The translations under genes were made by a program, and so were the position numbers. A stretch of DNA of 64,000 bases from Lota lota (lineage: Eukaryota; Chordata; Actinopteri; Gadiformes; Lotidae), in the NCBI GenBank assembly GCA_026745465.1, contig JACYXH010000278.1, positions 1,952,285 to 2,016,284 on the forward strand, given 5' to 3'. The notes below the pieces were generated by a model that ran no database searches, was not told the DNA's origin, and was given only the letters and a program-made list of their open reading frames with translations. Of the stretch, positions 8,884 through 19,733 are shown in pieces; the stretch's first letter is position 1; every line of letters begins with the position of its first letter.

Positions 8884-11800
8884 ATGGTTCTCCTTTTACA
8901 AAAAACAGCGGAATGTGACTGTAAGTTTGATGAAACTGAACAAATCATACTGATCAGCTTCTGGACAAGATTTGCTGAGGCGGAAATTACCACCCTCAAT
9001 GAAGAGGCTGGATCAGCCATGGACCAGGCCGAGGCAACCGACCACCACCTTATGACCAGGAGGGAATGTGAATTGATTCATAGGAACCTGGAACGGGAGG
9101 TCTACAACTTCGAACGAGGATTGGATGAGTGGAAGGACTTGATCCCTCGGTCCAAGGCAACAGAGTCAAAGGACCAGATCCGGAAGTTGAGGAAAAGGCG
9201 GGAAAAACTGTGGGATGAGTGGGCATGGAAAGGTGGTTCTCAATCCGACGACGAAGAGAAACTGGGAAAAGTGAAAATTGTGGAGAAGGAGGAGCCAGTT
9301 GGGGCTTACAACTACAGGCCCCAGATCAGCCTAGAACGTGCACGCTTGCCCATGTTTGCTGGTAATATGAGGGATTACTACCGCTGGAAAGCTGAATGGG
9401 AGTACTTGCAATGTCTGGGAAACCCTCATGGATTGGAAAGTGTGAAGAAATTCCATCTCTTGGGAAGCCTGGATGAAAAAGTCAAGAGGGACCTCGTATT
9501 GTCCAGCTGTGGATCTGCCAACGATGTGTTCAGGCTCCTAGACAACAAGTACGGAAATAAGCCGAAAATAGTGCTGCTGATTGCACAAGAAGTGCAAGGA
9601 CTTTCCCCCATCAAAGGAAACCATCCGAGGAAGACAATCGAACTGATTCAAGCTGTGGAGAGAGCTCTTCGTGACCTACAAGTCTTAGGGGAGGAAGATG
9701 CGGTAAAGAACAGAGTGGTCGTGCATTCGATTGAAAGTAAGCTTCCTGACTCACTGAAAGAAAAGTGGTTAACACACAAAAATGACCCTGGAAGCGGGTT
9801 TTCACCACGCAACCACTTCGACTGTCTACTGCAATACTTAAAAAAGCAGGAGGACATTCTAGAGGAGCTAGACCAGCTACAGCCTAGCCCAGTGGACAAC
9901 ACTGAGAGGTCAAGCGACAAGACAAAGGAAAGGAGGCCATTCACCAGAGTCACATCAGGAAACACCCTAAAGAGCTCTCAACCAAGCTCATGCATCACAT
10001 GTGGAGACAACGAGCACGGAGGTAGGCTGTTCGCCTGCAAGGTCTTCAAGAAGCTCAATCTGACAGGCAAGAAGGCTCAGCTTATGAGAGCAGGAGCATG
10101 CTTTCAGTGCTTGCGCCTTCATGGTGAGGATGGCGGCTGCACACAAAAGTATCTATGCTCAAAGGATGACTGTCAGAAAGAGGGCTCTTCAGACCACAAT
10201 TACTTGCTCTGTCCAAAGCCACTGATCAAGAAGAAAGAGGAAAAGAGCGGTGAGCAGAACGATACAAAATTGGGGAAAAAGGGGCTTGGACTAACCAACA
10301 AACAGGAGGACCTCCTTTCCAAACTTTCTCCAGAGCTGCGAGCAGAGTTCAAAAAAGCCCTTTCAAATAAGATCACGACAAAAGTGTGTGCTAGCACTGG
10401 TTGTGAGCCAAAAGAGTGCCCTGTCATAATGATGCTGATGGATGTGACGACAAACTCTGGCCAGCTAGTCGGTACGTTGATTGATCTCGCTTCAGATACT
10501 AATTATATCTCTACTAAGGCAGCAGAGCGTCTCAAGCTAAATGGTGAGAACATTAAGTTGATTGTCCAAGGTGTTGGAGGGATGGAGAAAACCATTACTA
10601 CCAAGAAGTACACCCTGAGGCTGAGAGTAAACGCTCCCACAGGTACAATAGTAGAGCACAAACTCCTTTGTTACGGCTTGAAAGATATTGCAAAGGTGGA
10701 CCAAGCTGTCACGCCACAGCAACTGCGGAAGTTCTTTCCAAATGTTCCACTCAAGGACTTGGTCCGGCCCGAAAAGATCGACCTGTTGATTAGCCACAGG
10801 GAAGGTCGCCTGGTCCCACAGCCAGTCAGAGTAGTTGGAGACCTCGTCCTCTGGGATGGCCCCCTTGGGAAGACTGTTGGTGGAACGCATCCTGACCTCT
10901 TTGAAGTGATAGACCTAGCAGTGCACAGGTCTGAAACACATTTTGCTAGGTCAATGAGAACAGCTTCAAGGGCGTACAACGAGATTCTCGTGAAGACGGA
11001 AGGACCAAGGGGAGTTTCGGTAGAAGGAGACTCAATCCTCCGAAACACTGCAACTACCAACAAAGAAGTTCTTGAATGGTCCAAGTGGGACAGTAGTGGA
11101 GCCGCCTGTGATCCTCTGTGTGGTGGCTGCAGGTGTGGTAGGTGCCCCCCTGGAGGCAAGGAAATTACCTTAGGAGAGGAAAGAGACTTGGAGAAAATAA
11201 AAGAATGTCTCACCTACGTGCAAGCTTACAAGCACAGCGAATCTCCTCACTGGGACGCAGCTTACCCGTGGAAAGGAGACCCCGCAACACTGCCTAACAA
11301 TCGATGTGCAGTGAAAGCAACCTTCTTAAACACGGAGAAACAACTGGAGAGGGAAACAGCCGACCTGCCCCAGTTTGCAGTCATGGTTGAGGAGCGCAGA
11401 GTTGTGATAGAAGATAGTTATGTGGATGACATCTTGACATCCCACAATGACTCAGGGATACTGGAGACAATCACCAAAGGAGAGGAAAATATCTTAAAGG
11501 CTGGAGGCTTCTCCCTTAAGCCATGGGTCTTATCAGGCCAAAGTGGGAGGTCCACAATCACAACTGATGCCAGTATCAGTAAGACAACTGTGAGTGTGCC
11601 CAAAACACTGGTGTTACCCAACCAGATGCGAGACAAAGAAAGCAAAGCACTTGGAGTCGACTGTGAACCAGAGACTGACAAACCTCGTGTGATGACCTCT
11701 GTAAATCTCTCAAAGAAGAGAGGAAAGATGAGGACAAGCTACCGAGCCTCGAGCTCAGCAAAGTGGGAGGTGAAGGGCCCCAGACTGTCTGTGGGAGAGA

Positions 11801-12603
11801 GAACAGCGACCTTCCAAGACCTAGCCCTTGCGGCCCAAGACGGCGTGAACATTCAGCATACAATCTTAAACCGCCTTGTTGTGATTAAAGATGACAACAA
11901 TGGACTCTTACTTTGTGGCGGTAGAGTCCAGTCTTGGAATGAAGACGGAACCGCAGTACCTTTAATCCCGTTCCAGTCGTGGCTGGGGACCTTGCTTGCG
12001 AGGGAAGCTCACGAAGCGAATCATGAAGGGGTAGCTGCCACACTGCTGCACACTAAAATAAAGGCCTGGGTTGTGCAAGGTCGGAGGACAGTGAAGAAGG
12101 CGATCAACAGGTGCATCACTTGCAAGAAGAAAAGAGCCCGGCTGTGCCAGCAAGGGATGAGCGCTCTTCCTCAGGAACGAACCAGTAGAGCAAACCCATT
12201 CGAGTATGCTACACCAGACCTCTTTGGACCCTTTGAAGTGAGGGCCGCTGTTAAGAAGAGAACCAAGAAAAAGGTCTGGGGTGTCGTGTATTGCTGCATG
12301 ACTTCCAGAGCCGTCCATGCTGATCTCGTCGACGACCAATCTTCTGAGAGCTTTCTTCAGGCCTACTCCCGGTTCACTGCTCTAAGGGGGCAGTTTCGGC
12401 TCGGCCTGGTTGCTACAACGTATCCAGAGGAGAAGGGGGTTGTCCGGGATGCGGACATAACAACCTGCATGGGTCTTCCTGCTCCCATGGTTCCCAGGGC
12501 CCAGAGAAGGGATTCTACCATGGACACGAAAATCGTCGTTCGCAGGGACGTGCGGAGGTTGGTGATCTTAATTCCTGCTGAAGACCAAGAGGAGGTAAGA
12601 TAA
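8884..12603 (+). CDS. BEL/Pao gag-pol polyprotein with internal deletions
   Basis: 1239 codons with no stop. Order: BEL-type gag (LPMFAGNMRDYYRWKAEWE about residue 155), cysteine clusters (CITCGDNEHGG, CFQCLRLHG, CSKDDCQ, about residues 366-440), a protease-like region (TLIDLASDTNYIS), the BEL linker (KEIDLLISHREG type), an RT remnant with the YVDD catalytic box (about residue 845), and an integrase zinc region (HEANHEG, CITCKKKRA) plus the core start (CCMTSRAVHADLVDD). RT fingers and palm before YVDD, the RNase H and most of the integrase core are missing, yet the frame is kept. The first ATG lies only 10 nt after the LTR and may overlap the primer site; ATG 9019 (MDQAEATDHH) is an alternative start. 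Not enzymatically complete. Confidence 0.85.
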   Translation: MVLLLQKTAECDCKFDETEQIILISFWTRFAEAEITTLNEEAGSAMDQAEATDHHLMTRRECELIHRNLEREVYNFERGLDEWKDLIPRSKATESKDQIRKLRKRREKLWDEWAWKGGSQSDDEEKLGKVKIVEKEEPVGAYNYRPQISLERARLPMFAGNMRDYYRWKAEWEYLQCLGNPHGLESVKKFHLLGSLDEKVKRDLVLSSCGSANDVFRLLDNKYGNKPKIVLLIAQEVQGLSPIKGNHPRKTIELIQAVERALRDLQVLGEEDAVKNRVVVHSIESKLPDSLKEKWLTHKNDPGSGFSPRNHFDCLLQYLKKQEDILEELDQLQPSPVDNTERSSDKTKERRPFTRVTSGNTLKSSQPSSCITCGDNEHGGRLFACKVFKKLNLTGKKAQLMRAGACFQCLRLHGEDGGCTQKYLCSKDDCQKEGSSDHNYLLCPKPLIKKKEEKSGEQNDTKLGKKGLGLTNKQEDLLSKLSPELRAEFKKALSNKITTKVCASTGCEPKECPVIMMLMDVTTNSGQLVGTLIDLASDTNYISTKAAERLKLNGENIKLIVQGVGGMEKTITTKKYTLRLRVNAPTGTIVEHKLLCYGLKDIAKVDQAVTPQQLRKFFPNVPLKDLVRPEKIDLLISHREGRLVPQPVRVVGDLVLWDGPLGKTVGGTHPDLFEVIDLAVHRSETHFARSMRTASRAYNEILVKTEGPRGVSVEGDSILRNTATTNKEVLEWSKWDSSGAACDPLCGGCRCGRCPPGGKEITLGEERDLEKIKECLTYVQAYKHSESPHWDAAYPWKGDPATLPNNRCAVKATFLNTEKQLERETADLPQFAVMVEERRVVIEDSYVDDILTSHNDSGILETITKGEENILKAGGFSLKPWVLSGQSGRSTITTDASISKTTVSVPKTLVLPNQMRDKESKALGVDCEPETDKPRVMTSVNLSKKRGKMRTSYRASSSAKWEVKGPRLSVGERTATFQDLALAAQDGVNIQHTILNRLVVIKDDNNGLLLCGGRVQSWNEDGTAVPLIPFQSWLGTLLAREAHEANHEGVAATLLHTKIKAWVVQGRRTVKKAINRCITCKKKRARLCQQGMSALPQERTSRANPFEYATPDLFGPFEVRAAVKKRTKKKVWGVVYCCMTSRAVHADLVDDQSSESFLQAYSRFTALRGQFRLGLVATTYPEEKGVVRDADITTCMGLPAPMVPRAQRRDSTMDTKIVVRRDVRRLVILIPAEDQEEVR

Positions 12604-12858
12604 GTCCTCGCCATGGGTACCCAAAGACTGTGACTCTGTGTTCTTTGCTTAGCTAGCGGGTAACCCTGGGAGGCAACTGAGTGCTTCAAGGGCAAACCTG
12701 CACTCAGTGGGAGGAAAGGTGGTGGAGCCTACCTCCTTAGTTATTACTTGTTTGTTTGTGAATGCCTACAACGGCTGGACTTTACTTTGAAATTCTCACT
12801 GAGGGACTCAAGAGACTGTGGCCTCCTTGGATCTTCGATCAGTCGGCCAAGTGGGAGG
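12604..12858 (+). other. BEL 3' untranslated region and PPT
   Basis: Non-coding stretch between the BEL stop codon and the 3' LTR. It ends in AAGTGGGAGG, the likely polypurine tract priming plus-strand DNA. Confidence 0.6.
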
Positions 12859-13434
12859 TGTTGAGACTTCTAGCGCAGAATGAAAATAGAATAAAAAATA
12901 AAAAAAAATGAGAACGAGTAAGTTATTTTAGCTATGTTCTGTTATGTGCGCATGCGCAGCTTCACGATGTCTTGTTTAGATATGTTTACGTTATGTGCGC
13001 ATAATTCACGACAAATTTTACGGCACCTAGTAATCAACCACGGAAAACAAGCATCAGGAGCACAGCCCGTTGGTATGGAACTACGCAGTTAATTATTAAT
13101 GTTTAGGTTACTTGTATTAAGTACTGAACGTTTGCCTCACTGTGTCGGTGGAAGTTAGCCGAGTGCAGGCTTATTTGTCTTGTGCTAATTGTTCAAAGCA
13201 CTCGGCTGGTTTCTGGTGGCGGTGGTAACGATGTTGCAGGCTTATTTGTTTTCGTTATTGACATTATTGTTATATTATATATTTGAATAATATATTGTCA
13301 TTTGTTTGTTGTATTTCAGGTTTATGACCTGTGGTCATTTGATTTAAAATAAAATTAAAGACAAAACACGAGTTATAATATTGCGTGCTTCCTGGTGAGC
13401 CTTTTCGGAGGGCTGAACAACGAAGATCCGAACG
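12859..13434 (+). repeat. BEL 3' LTR (576 bp)
   Basis: Begins TGTTGAGACTTCTAGCGC and ends CCGAACG, followed by the target duplication CGCAT. It shows the uninterrupted form of the site (GTGCGCATGCGCAGC) into which the proline-rich element inserted in the 5' copy. Confidence 0.85.
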
Positions 13435-13437
13435 CGC

Positions 13438-14474
13438 ATGGAGTTAGTAACGCTGAACAAGGAAGTTCATCAACTCAGCGTGAATGACAATACCAACATG
13501 CGCCACCAGATTTCCATGAAATATGCTGATCTATTCAAGGACAAACGCGGTAAGCTACCAGTCACATACTCCATGAAGCTAGATCCAGATGTACAGCCCG
13601 TTGTCTGTCCAGCATTCCGGTAGCCATGCAGGACAGAGTTAGGGCTGAGCTTGAAAGAATGAAAGACCTAGGCGTCATCACTCCCGTTTCAGAACCAACT
13701 GAATGGGTATCATCCATGGTGGCAACAAACAAAAAGCAAACTGATGACATAAGAATCTGCATTGACCCCAGGGACCTCAACATAGCATTGAAGCGTCCCC
13801 ACCACCCTATGCATACTGTGGAGGAGGTTGCCTCACAAATGTCAAACGCAACAGTGTTTTCAGTGCTGGACGCCAAGAGCTCTTTCTGGCAAATTTGCTT
13901 GGACAGTAAGTCATCGCTGCTAACAACTTTCAGCACACCTTTTGGCAGTTACAGATTCCTCAGGATGCCATTTGGAATAAATGCAGCCAGTAAGGTGTTC
14001 CAACGCTCAATGGAGCAGATATTCGCTGGATACCGCTGTGCCATCATTGTGGATGGCATCATCGTCGGAGGCCGCAATGAATCAGAGCACGACGCAAACC
14101 TGATAAAGGTGCTCGACCGTGCTCGTCTGGTGAATCTGAGACTCAACCCCCTCAAGTGCAAATTCCGGCTGGCTGAGGTCAGTTATGTCGGTCACGTGTT
14201 CACCAGCAATGGCCTCCAGATCGCAGATCCATCCAAGACCAAAGCAGTCACCGAAATCCCAGCCCCCAATGATGTCACAGCACTCCAGCGCTTCCTTGGC
14301 ATGATAAATTATCTCGGGAAGTTTATCCCGAACTTCAGTGAATTTTCAGCTCCACTAAGACAGCTCACACGCAAAGACACAGTGTGGTGCTGGCTGAAGC
14401 AGCACCAGGCACATGACACTTTGAAGAAATGCATATCAAGCCCACCCGTCTTGTCATATTACTATGTCGATTGA
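13438..14474 (+). pseudogene. Gypsy B reverse transcriptase (broken)
   Basis: The protein resumes directly after the BEL target duplication. The first frame runs to a TAG at about 13621; the next frame (from 13626) carries the RT core: RICIDPRDLNIALKRP, FSVLDAKSSFWQICL, PFGSYRFLRMPFGI. The catalytic YxDD position reads IIVDGII, so the second aspartate is replaced by glycine. The frame ends at a TGA at 14472-14474, at the start of RNase H. Frameshift, stop and active-site loss together make it inactive. Confidence 0.8.
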
Positions 14475-14654
14475 CCAGTCAGACTCACCTGCGACGCTTC
14501 ACAACACGGACTTGGCGCAGCCATCTTGCAAGAAGGCAGACCAATTGCTACCTACGCATCGCGAACGCTGACACAGATTGAGACACGCTACGCACAAATA
14601 GAGAAGGAACTCCTAGCAGTTGTGTTTGCGTGTTCAAAATTCAATGATTATATA

Positions 14655-16185
14655 CAGTATCTCACAAAAGTGAGTACACCCCTCAGATTTTTGTAAATAT
14701 TTGAGTATATCTTTTATCTTCTTCACACTGAAGAAATGACACTTTGCTACAATGTAAAGTAGTGAGTGTACAGCTTGTATAACAGTGTAAATTTGCTGTC
14801 CCCTCAAAATAAATAAACACACAGCCATTAATGTCTAAACCACTGGCAACAAAAGTGAGTACACCCCTAAGTGAAAATGTCCAAATTGGGCCCAATTAGC
14901 CATTTTCCCTCCCCGGTGTCATGTGACTCGTTAGTGTTACAAGGTCTCAGGTGTGAATGGGGAGCAGGTGTGTTAAATTTGGTGTCATCGCTCTCACACT
15001 CCCTCATACTGGTCACTGGAAGATCAACATGGCACCTCATGGCAAAGAACTCTCTGAGGATCTGAAAAAAAAGTATTGTTGCTCCACTCAGAACAGGCCT
15101 CGCCATGGTCAACCAAAGAAGTTGAGTGCACATGCTCAGCGTCATATCCAGAGGTTGTCTTTGGGAAATAGACGTATGAGTGCTGCCAGCATTGCTGCAG
15201 AGGTTGAAGGGGTGGGGGGTCAGCCTGTCAGTGCTCAGACCATACGCCGCACACTGCATCAAATTGGTCTGCATGGCTGTCGTCCCAGAAAAAAGCCTCT
15301 TCTAAAGATGATGCACAAGAAAGCCCGCAAACAGTTTGCTGAAGACAAGCAGACTAAGGACATGGATTACTGGAACCATGTCCTGTGGTCTGATGAGACC
15401 AAGATAAACTTATTTGGTTCAGATGGTGTCAAGCGTGTGTGGCGGCAACCAGGTGAGGAGTACAAAGACAACTGTGTCTTGCCTACAGTCAAGCATGGTG
15501 GTGGAGTGTCATGGTCTGGGGCTGCCGGCACTGGGGAACTTCAGTTCATTGAGGGAACCATGAATGCCAACATGTACTGTGACATACTGAAGCAGAGCAT
15601 GATCCCCTCCCTTTGGAGACTGGGCCGCAGGGCAGTACTCCAACATGATAACAATCCCAAACACACCTCCAAGACGACCACTGCCTTGCTAAAGAAGCTG
15701 AGGGTAAAGGTGATGGACTGGCCAAGCATGTCTCCAGACCTAAACCCTATTGAGCATCTGTGGGGCATCCTCAAACGGAAGGTGGAGAAGTGCAAGGTCT
15801 CTAACATCCACCAGCTCCGTGATGTCGTCATGGAGGAGTGGAAGTGGACTCCAGTGGCAACCTGTGAAGCTCTGGTGAACTCCATGCCCAAGAGGGTTAA
15901 GGCAGTGCTGGAAAATGATGGTGGCCACACAAAATATTGACACTTTGGGCCCAATTTGGACATTTTCACTTAGGGGTGTACTCACTTTTGTTGCCAGCGG
16001 TTTAGACATTAATGGCTGTGTGTTGAGTTATTTTGAGGGGACAGCAAATTTACACTGTTATACAAGCTGTACACTCACTACTTTATATTGTAGCAAAGTG
16101 TCATTTCTTCAGTGTGAAGAAGATAAAAGATATACTCAAATATTTACAAAAATCTGAGGGGTGTACTCACTTTTGTGAGATACTG
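14655..16185 (+). mobile_element. Tc1/mariner transposon in Gypsy B
   Basis: The terminal inverted repeats begin CAGTATCTCACAAAAGTGAG and are near perfect over more than 150 bp. TA duplications lie at 14653-14654 and 16186-16187. A second inner pair of direct-repeat-like blocks (GTGAGTACACCCCTAAGTG at about 14855 and its complement near 15970) matches the IR/DR layout of fish Tc1 elements. One transposase gene lies inside, in plus orientation. Confidence 0.93.
15029..15940 (+). pseudogene. Tc1 transposase with internal deletions
   Basis: The family start is MAPHGKELSEDL at 15029; the frame is open further upstream to 14957, but that part is the element leader. The DD34E triad is present: D in WSDETK, D in QHDNNP, E in NPIEHLW, with 34 residues between the last two. 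The paired-like DNA-binding domain is shortened: after LKKKYCCSTQNRPRHG about 30 residues usual in the family are missing. A few residues are also lost around HGGGVSWSGAAG, where the family has a longer SVMVWG block. The frame survives to the GGHTKY end, but activity is unlikely. Confidence 0.85.
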
Positions 16186-16401
16186 TATATGGAAAGCCGG
16201 TGACTGTAGAAACTGACCACCAACCCCTAGTCACAATCATAAGAAAGCCGATCTCCACAGCACCAGCCCGACTCCAACGTATACAGAAATACAACATCGA
16301 CCTGATCTACAAGAAAGGAAAACACATGTACCTGGCCGACACTGTCACGAGCACCCAGGTCATTCACCTTTCAGCACACGAATGAGAAAAATGACTTTGA
16401 C

Positions 16402-17605
16402 GTGATGGTGGTCAGCCACATCTCATCCACCCGCCTGGAGGAACTAAGGAGACACACGGCAAAGGATGCAACGCTACAGAAACTCATCTCTGTTATCAAA
16501 CATGGGTGGCCTACCAAACAGCGCAGTGCTCCATCAGCTGTCAGTCCTTTCTTCCCCTTCCGAGACGAGCTCATCATTGAGGAAGGAATCATCATGAAAG
16601 GTCATCAAACAGTCATTCCCCAGTCGCTACAGAGTGAGTACACAAACATTATGCACAGAGGATACCCAGGTGCGGAGTCGTCCAAACGCAGAGCTCGAGG
16701 CATAGCGTTCTGGCCCACCATGATCAAAGACATTGACAATGCAACACTCATGCTCTGTGTGTAACAGCACTAAACCACATCAACAGAAGGAACCACTCTA
16801 GCTTTACCCAGTTCCAGACCTACTGTGGTCTACAGTGGCAACAGATATCCTGGAATTGAATGGTAAACACTATCAAGGACTCAAGGACATCACAGCAACA
16901 TCAGTCATTACAAAACTGAAACGACATTTCTCGGTCCATGGGTCACCACTCATCTCAGACAATGCTAGACAGTACAACAGCCAGCGGTTCAAGGACTTTG
17001 CCACACAGTGGGACTTTGAGCACGTCACCAGCAGCCCAGAATTACCACAGAGCAATGGTTTAGCTGAAAGGGCGGTCCGTAGTGCAAAACAGCTGGTGGA
17101 AAAGTCAAAAAGAGATGGAACAGACACGTTTCTAAACTTACTAAACCTGAGAAACATCCCTTGAGATGCACAGCTAGGCTCACTGGCACAGAGACGTATG
17201 TCAAGGCAGACACGTACCACACTCCCAGTCAACAAACAGTTGCTAGAACCAACAGCCCGTAACACCCAACAAGTCCAGGCTCAACTCCTAAAGAAAAGAC
17301 TCTCCCAACAGCGGAGCTATGACAAGTCAAGCCGTCCACTACGGGCCCTGTCTGAAGGTGAAACAGTCAGGATGCAGACCCTCCAAGGGTACAACCGCAT
17401 GGGCATGGTAAAAGAGGTCTGTAGGGAACCAAGATCATACCTAATCCAGTCTGAAGGCAGGGAGTACAGGAGAAATCGCACATATCCTACCTTTAGCCGA
17501 GCCACCTCCAGAGTTGTCCACCGACGCAGACCCGCAGCACTTCAATCCAGCAGTAGAGGAAACTCCCCATCCCTTTGCAGAGAAGCCCAAACGCATAGAC
17601 ACTGA
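16402..17605 (+). pseudogene. Gypsy B integrase (broken)
   Basis: The zinc finger half (HRGYPGAESSKRRARGIAFWP) ends in a stop at about 16762. The core resumes at about 16835 with TDILELN, shortened before GLKDITATSVITKLKRHF, then SDNARQYNSQRFKD and NGLAERAV (D, D, E). A stop follows at about 17162. The tail continues in another frame from 17198 (LLKKRLSQQRSYDKSSRPL, EGREYRRN) to a stop at 17605. It is closely similar to the element A integrase. Confidence 0.8.
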
Positions 17606-17959
17606 AAAAAAAACCCAGCTCAAGAGCCCATAGCTCTGATGCCAACATGCATCAGTGGGAGCCCATACCAAACACGCTCAGGTTGTGTTAGTAGGCCGAA
17701 CCCCAAATACAAAGACTGAGGGATTTGAGTTTTGTATGGACATTAAGCACCACATGCTCACTGTTCATTACTCTACAAGATGCAGTGTTGTAAAATGTTC
17801 TGAAATAATGTTAAGTAATATTGAGTTAGATTACATGCCATGTTTTTATTATCTTCCATACCTAGAGTAAAGTAGCTTGTTTGGATAGACATTGAAATGT
17901 TATTATTTATCTTAGCCATGTTCTGTTTTGTGTTAGGGCTACAAGCTAAATAGAGAAGA

Positions 17960-18144
17960 TGTAGCTCATTCACAATATCAATTTTAATATGCTCCCATAG
18001 CAGCCACCGTACTTACTACTGTGCATGCGCGGTTGTTGGTGCGCTCCTCAGGTGTTCGGTTGGTCATGTCACGTTGGTCTAGGACTTACTATTATGTTAT
18101 AATAAAAGCAATACTGTTTTCCCTCCGTATCAGGTCATTCAACA
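17960..18144 (+). repeat. 3' LTR of Gypsy B (about 185 bp)
   Basis: It likely begins TGTAGCTCATTC after the purine run AAATAGAGAAGA, by analogy with element A, and ends TCATTCAACA. Only the last 73 bp match the surviving 5' LTR piece at 3332-3412, so the 5' boundary is inferred. An alternative is a very short LTR starting at 18072. Confidence 0.6.
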
Positions 18145-18149
18145 ATATC

Positions 18150-18412
18150 AATAAATTAAGTCAGTGCTAGATTACGGTTTCCGCATGTTTTCCCGGATGT
18201 TAGGGGCTAAAGGGCATATGACGCCAATGACATGCCACCAAATGTAACGGATCGTTACCCTAAATAAAACAACATATTTCTTTGGGTTTAACGATTGTTG
18301 GAAACAATTTGTATAATGGAAGTTCACAACTCAACAAAAGATATAACATACACCTAGTCATTTTTTGATATTTTAATGCGGAAATGTTACAAAATCCCTT
18401 TAAGATGACAAG
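18150..18412 (+). repeat. Dispersed repeat, copy 1
   Basis: This stretch is homologous to 46370-46635 in the same orientation. Shared blocks include AACGGATCGTTACC, the CACAACT-AACAAAA block and TTTTAATGCGGAAATGTTAC. It is a non-coding interspersed family of unknown class. Its left edge is where Gypsy B ends. Confidence 0.6.
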
Positions 18413-19130
18413 CCATTCAGAGCTTCCGGGATAAACTGATCAAATTATTTAAAGTTGGTGCTGACAAATGAGGACAGCAAGGGGAGTTTATGGGGTTAGA
18501 GAGAAAACTCACGATGCACAAGTGGGGAGAGCTACATGCTGAACATCAACTGCTGTAGAAGACAGCAGTCAGTGCCTACAGCTTGTCCTACCAGTATAAT
18601 AACAACCCCTTTGTCCTTGTGCAGCGCCATTGACAAAGTGAGTCATGTAGGGGCAGATTAAGTGATCAACCTGACATGACACTACATGTACTGGGTCTTA
18701 ATGAAAAGGGACATGTGACAAGGAAGTTCCGCACACGCACGCGCACACACACAGAGAAAAATATATATTTCAAAGTAATACAGAATGCCTGAGAGCCTTA
18801 CAGCATTATATTCCATTATATTTTGAATTGTCACCTGGTGCCTGAGTTTAATTTACATTAAGTAATTTCCACCATAAATTGATGCAGAAAAGGCACAAAT
18901 TGGTGCATAACATTCAGGGATAGAGGAAATGAAATGTTTGACACTCACAATTTCAAGATGGGGCTTTACACTGCGATGATTCCATACAGTATCCCTTTTG
19001 TACTGAAACCATCATAAACGCATGCACACACGTCTAATCTGGCAGTCACATTCGTTTCAAGAAATGCCTCATTGGCAGTGAATGAATGGGTTAAATAAAT
19101 GGGTAAAATTCAGGTAGTAATACACCCGGA
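18413..19130. other. Intergenic sequence, nothing recognised
   Basis: No gene or clear repeat seen, apart from a short CA-rich tract near 18730-18755. Confidence 0.5.
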
Positions 19131-19733
19131 GCTAGCCTGTCATGGCCAGACCAATTCTCAAATGCGTATTAGTCTGGAACCTCTATTCATTTACGATTTC
19201 CAAGAGGCGTTATCTACGGGTCCAGACCAAAATATATCTGGACACAAAACATGAGTACCCCATCCTGGTTGCCCTCTGCCCATGTATCCTGCCCCTTTCT
19301 GAAGCCACAGATCTCTTATTTTACTGTCCTTTGCTCTTTGGGGAAATAAATAAAGTCGTAAACTATTATTGTTGATGTGCAAAATATGAAGCAGCAGCTT
19401 TTAGGCATTGTGCCACTACTTTTTCCAATTTGGGAATGGCACTTTTACAGCGCATTTTTTCACCTAAGGCACGTGGATGTTCTGATGATCAATCAGAGCA
19501 ATGAAATGTGTAACAGATCAGCGGCAGCCATTTTTGTTGTTGATGGCGCTCACATAGGGTGCTCCTCTGTATAGTCATCGTATCAAACCTGCCCCATATT
19601 AGATAAACGGTGGTGATTGGCCTGACCAGGGCCAGGACTGCTGGAAATCTATCTGAACGGGAGGGGGGGCCCAACACATACGCCAGAGCAAATAAAACTT
19701 GAACTAGCAGATTAATCTGGTTCCCAGGCTAGC
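19131..19733. repeat. MITE-like element with GCTAGCCTG termini
   Basis: The left end GCTAGCCTG (19131) and right end CAGGCTAGC (to 19733) are inverted copies. Inside are CCAGACCAAT and GTCTGGAACCTC blocks near the left end. I recognise this as a common fish interspersed repeat without coding capacity. The exact target duplication is not clear. Confidence 0.6.

Larger units (their letters stand above)
4815..13434 (+). mobile_element. BEL/Pao LTR retrotransposon inserted in Gypsy B
   Basis: The LTRs begin TGTTGAGACTTCTAGCGCAG and end GATCCGAACA (5' copy) or GATCCGAACG (3' copy). The target duplication is CGCAT (4810-4814 and 13435-13439). The 5' LTR is split by a later insertion: 4815-4864 and 8431-8873. 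The inner part carries one 1239-codon BEL-type gag-pol ORF with several domain deletions. The purine tract AAGTGGGAGG precedes the 3' LTR. Confidence 0.88.
14475..16384 (+). pseudogene. Gypsy B RNase H, split by a Tc1 element
   Basis: The first half (LTCDASQHGLGAAILQEG, then YAQIEKELLAVVFACSKFNDY) ends at 14652. The second half resumes at 16188 (YGKPVTVETDHQPL, then KKGKHMYLADT). Between them sits the Tc1 element with a TA duplication. The catalytic D, E and D residues of RNase H are visible, but the domain is cut. Confidence 0.8.
3332..18144 (+). mobile_element. Ty3/Gypsy LTR retrotransposon B, decayed, with nested insertions
   Basis: After a 5' LTR remnant and a PBS come gag with a CCHC finger, protease, RT, RNase H, integrase and a 3' LTR, all in plus orientation. 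A BEL/Pao element splits protease from RT (TSD CGCAT) and a Tc1 element splits RNase H (TA duplication). Removing the insertions brings the homologous protein blocks back together. Many stops and frameshifts show it is dead. The 5' and 3' LTRs share the block from GTTGGTCTAGGACTTA to TCATTCAACA, with small differences including an 8-base indel. Confidence 0.9.

Noticed and set aside
10537-11213. Minus-strand ORFs within the BEL element
   Set aside because: Shadows of the long BEL gag-pol frame.
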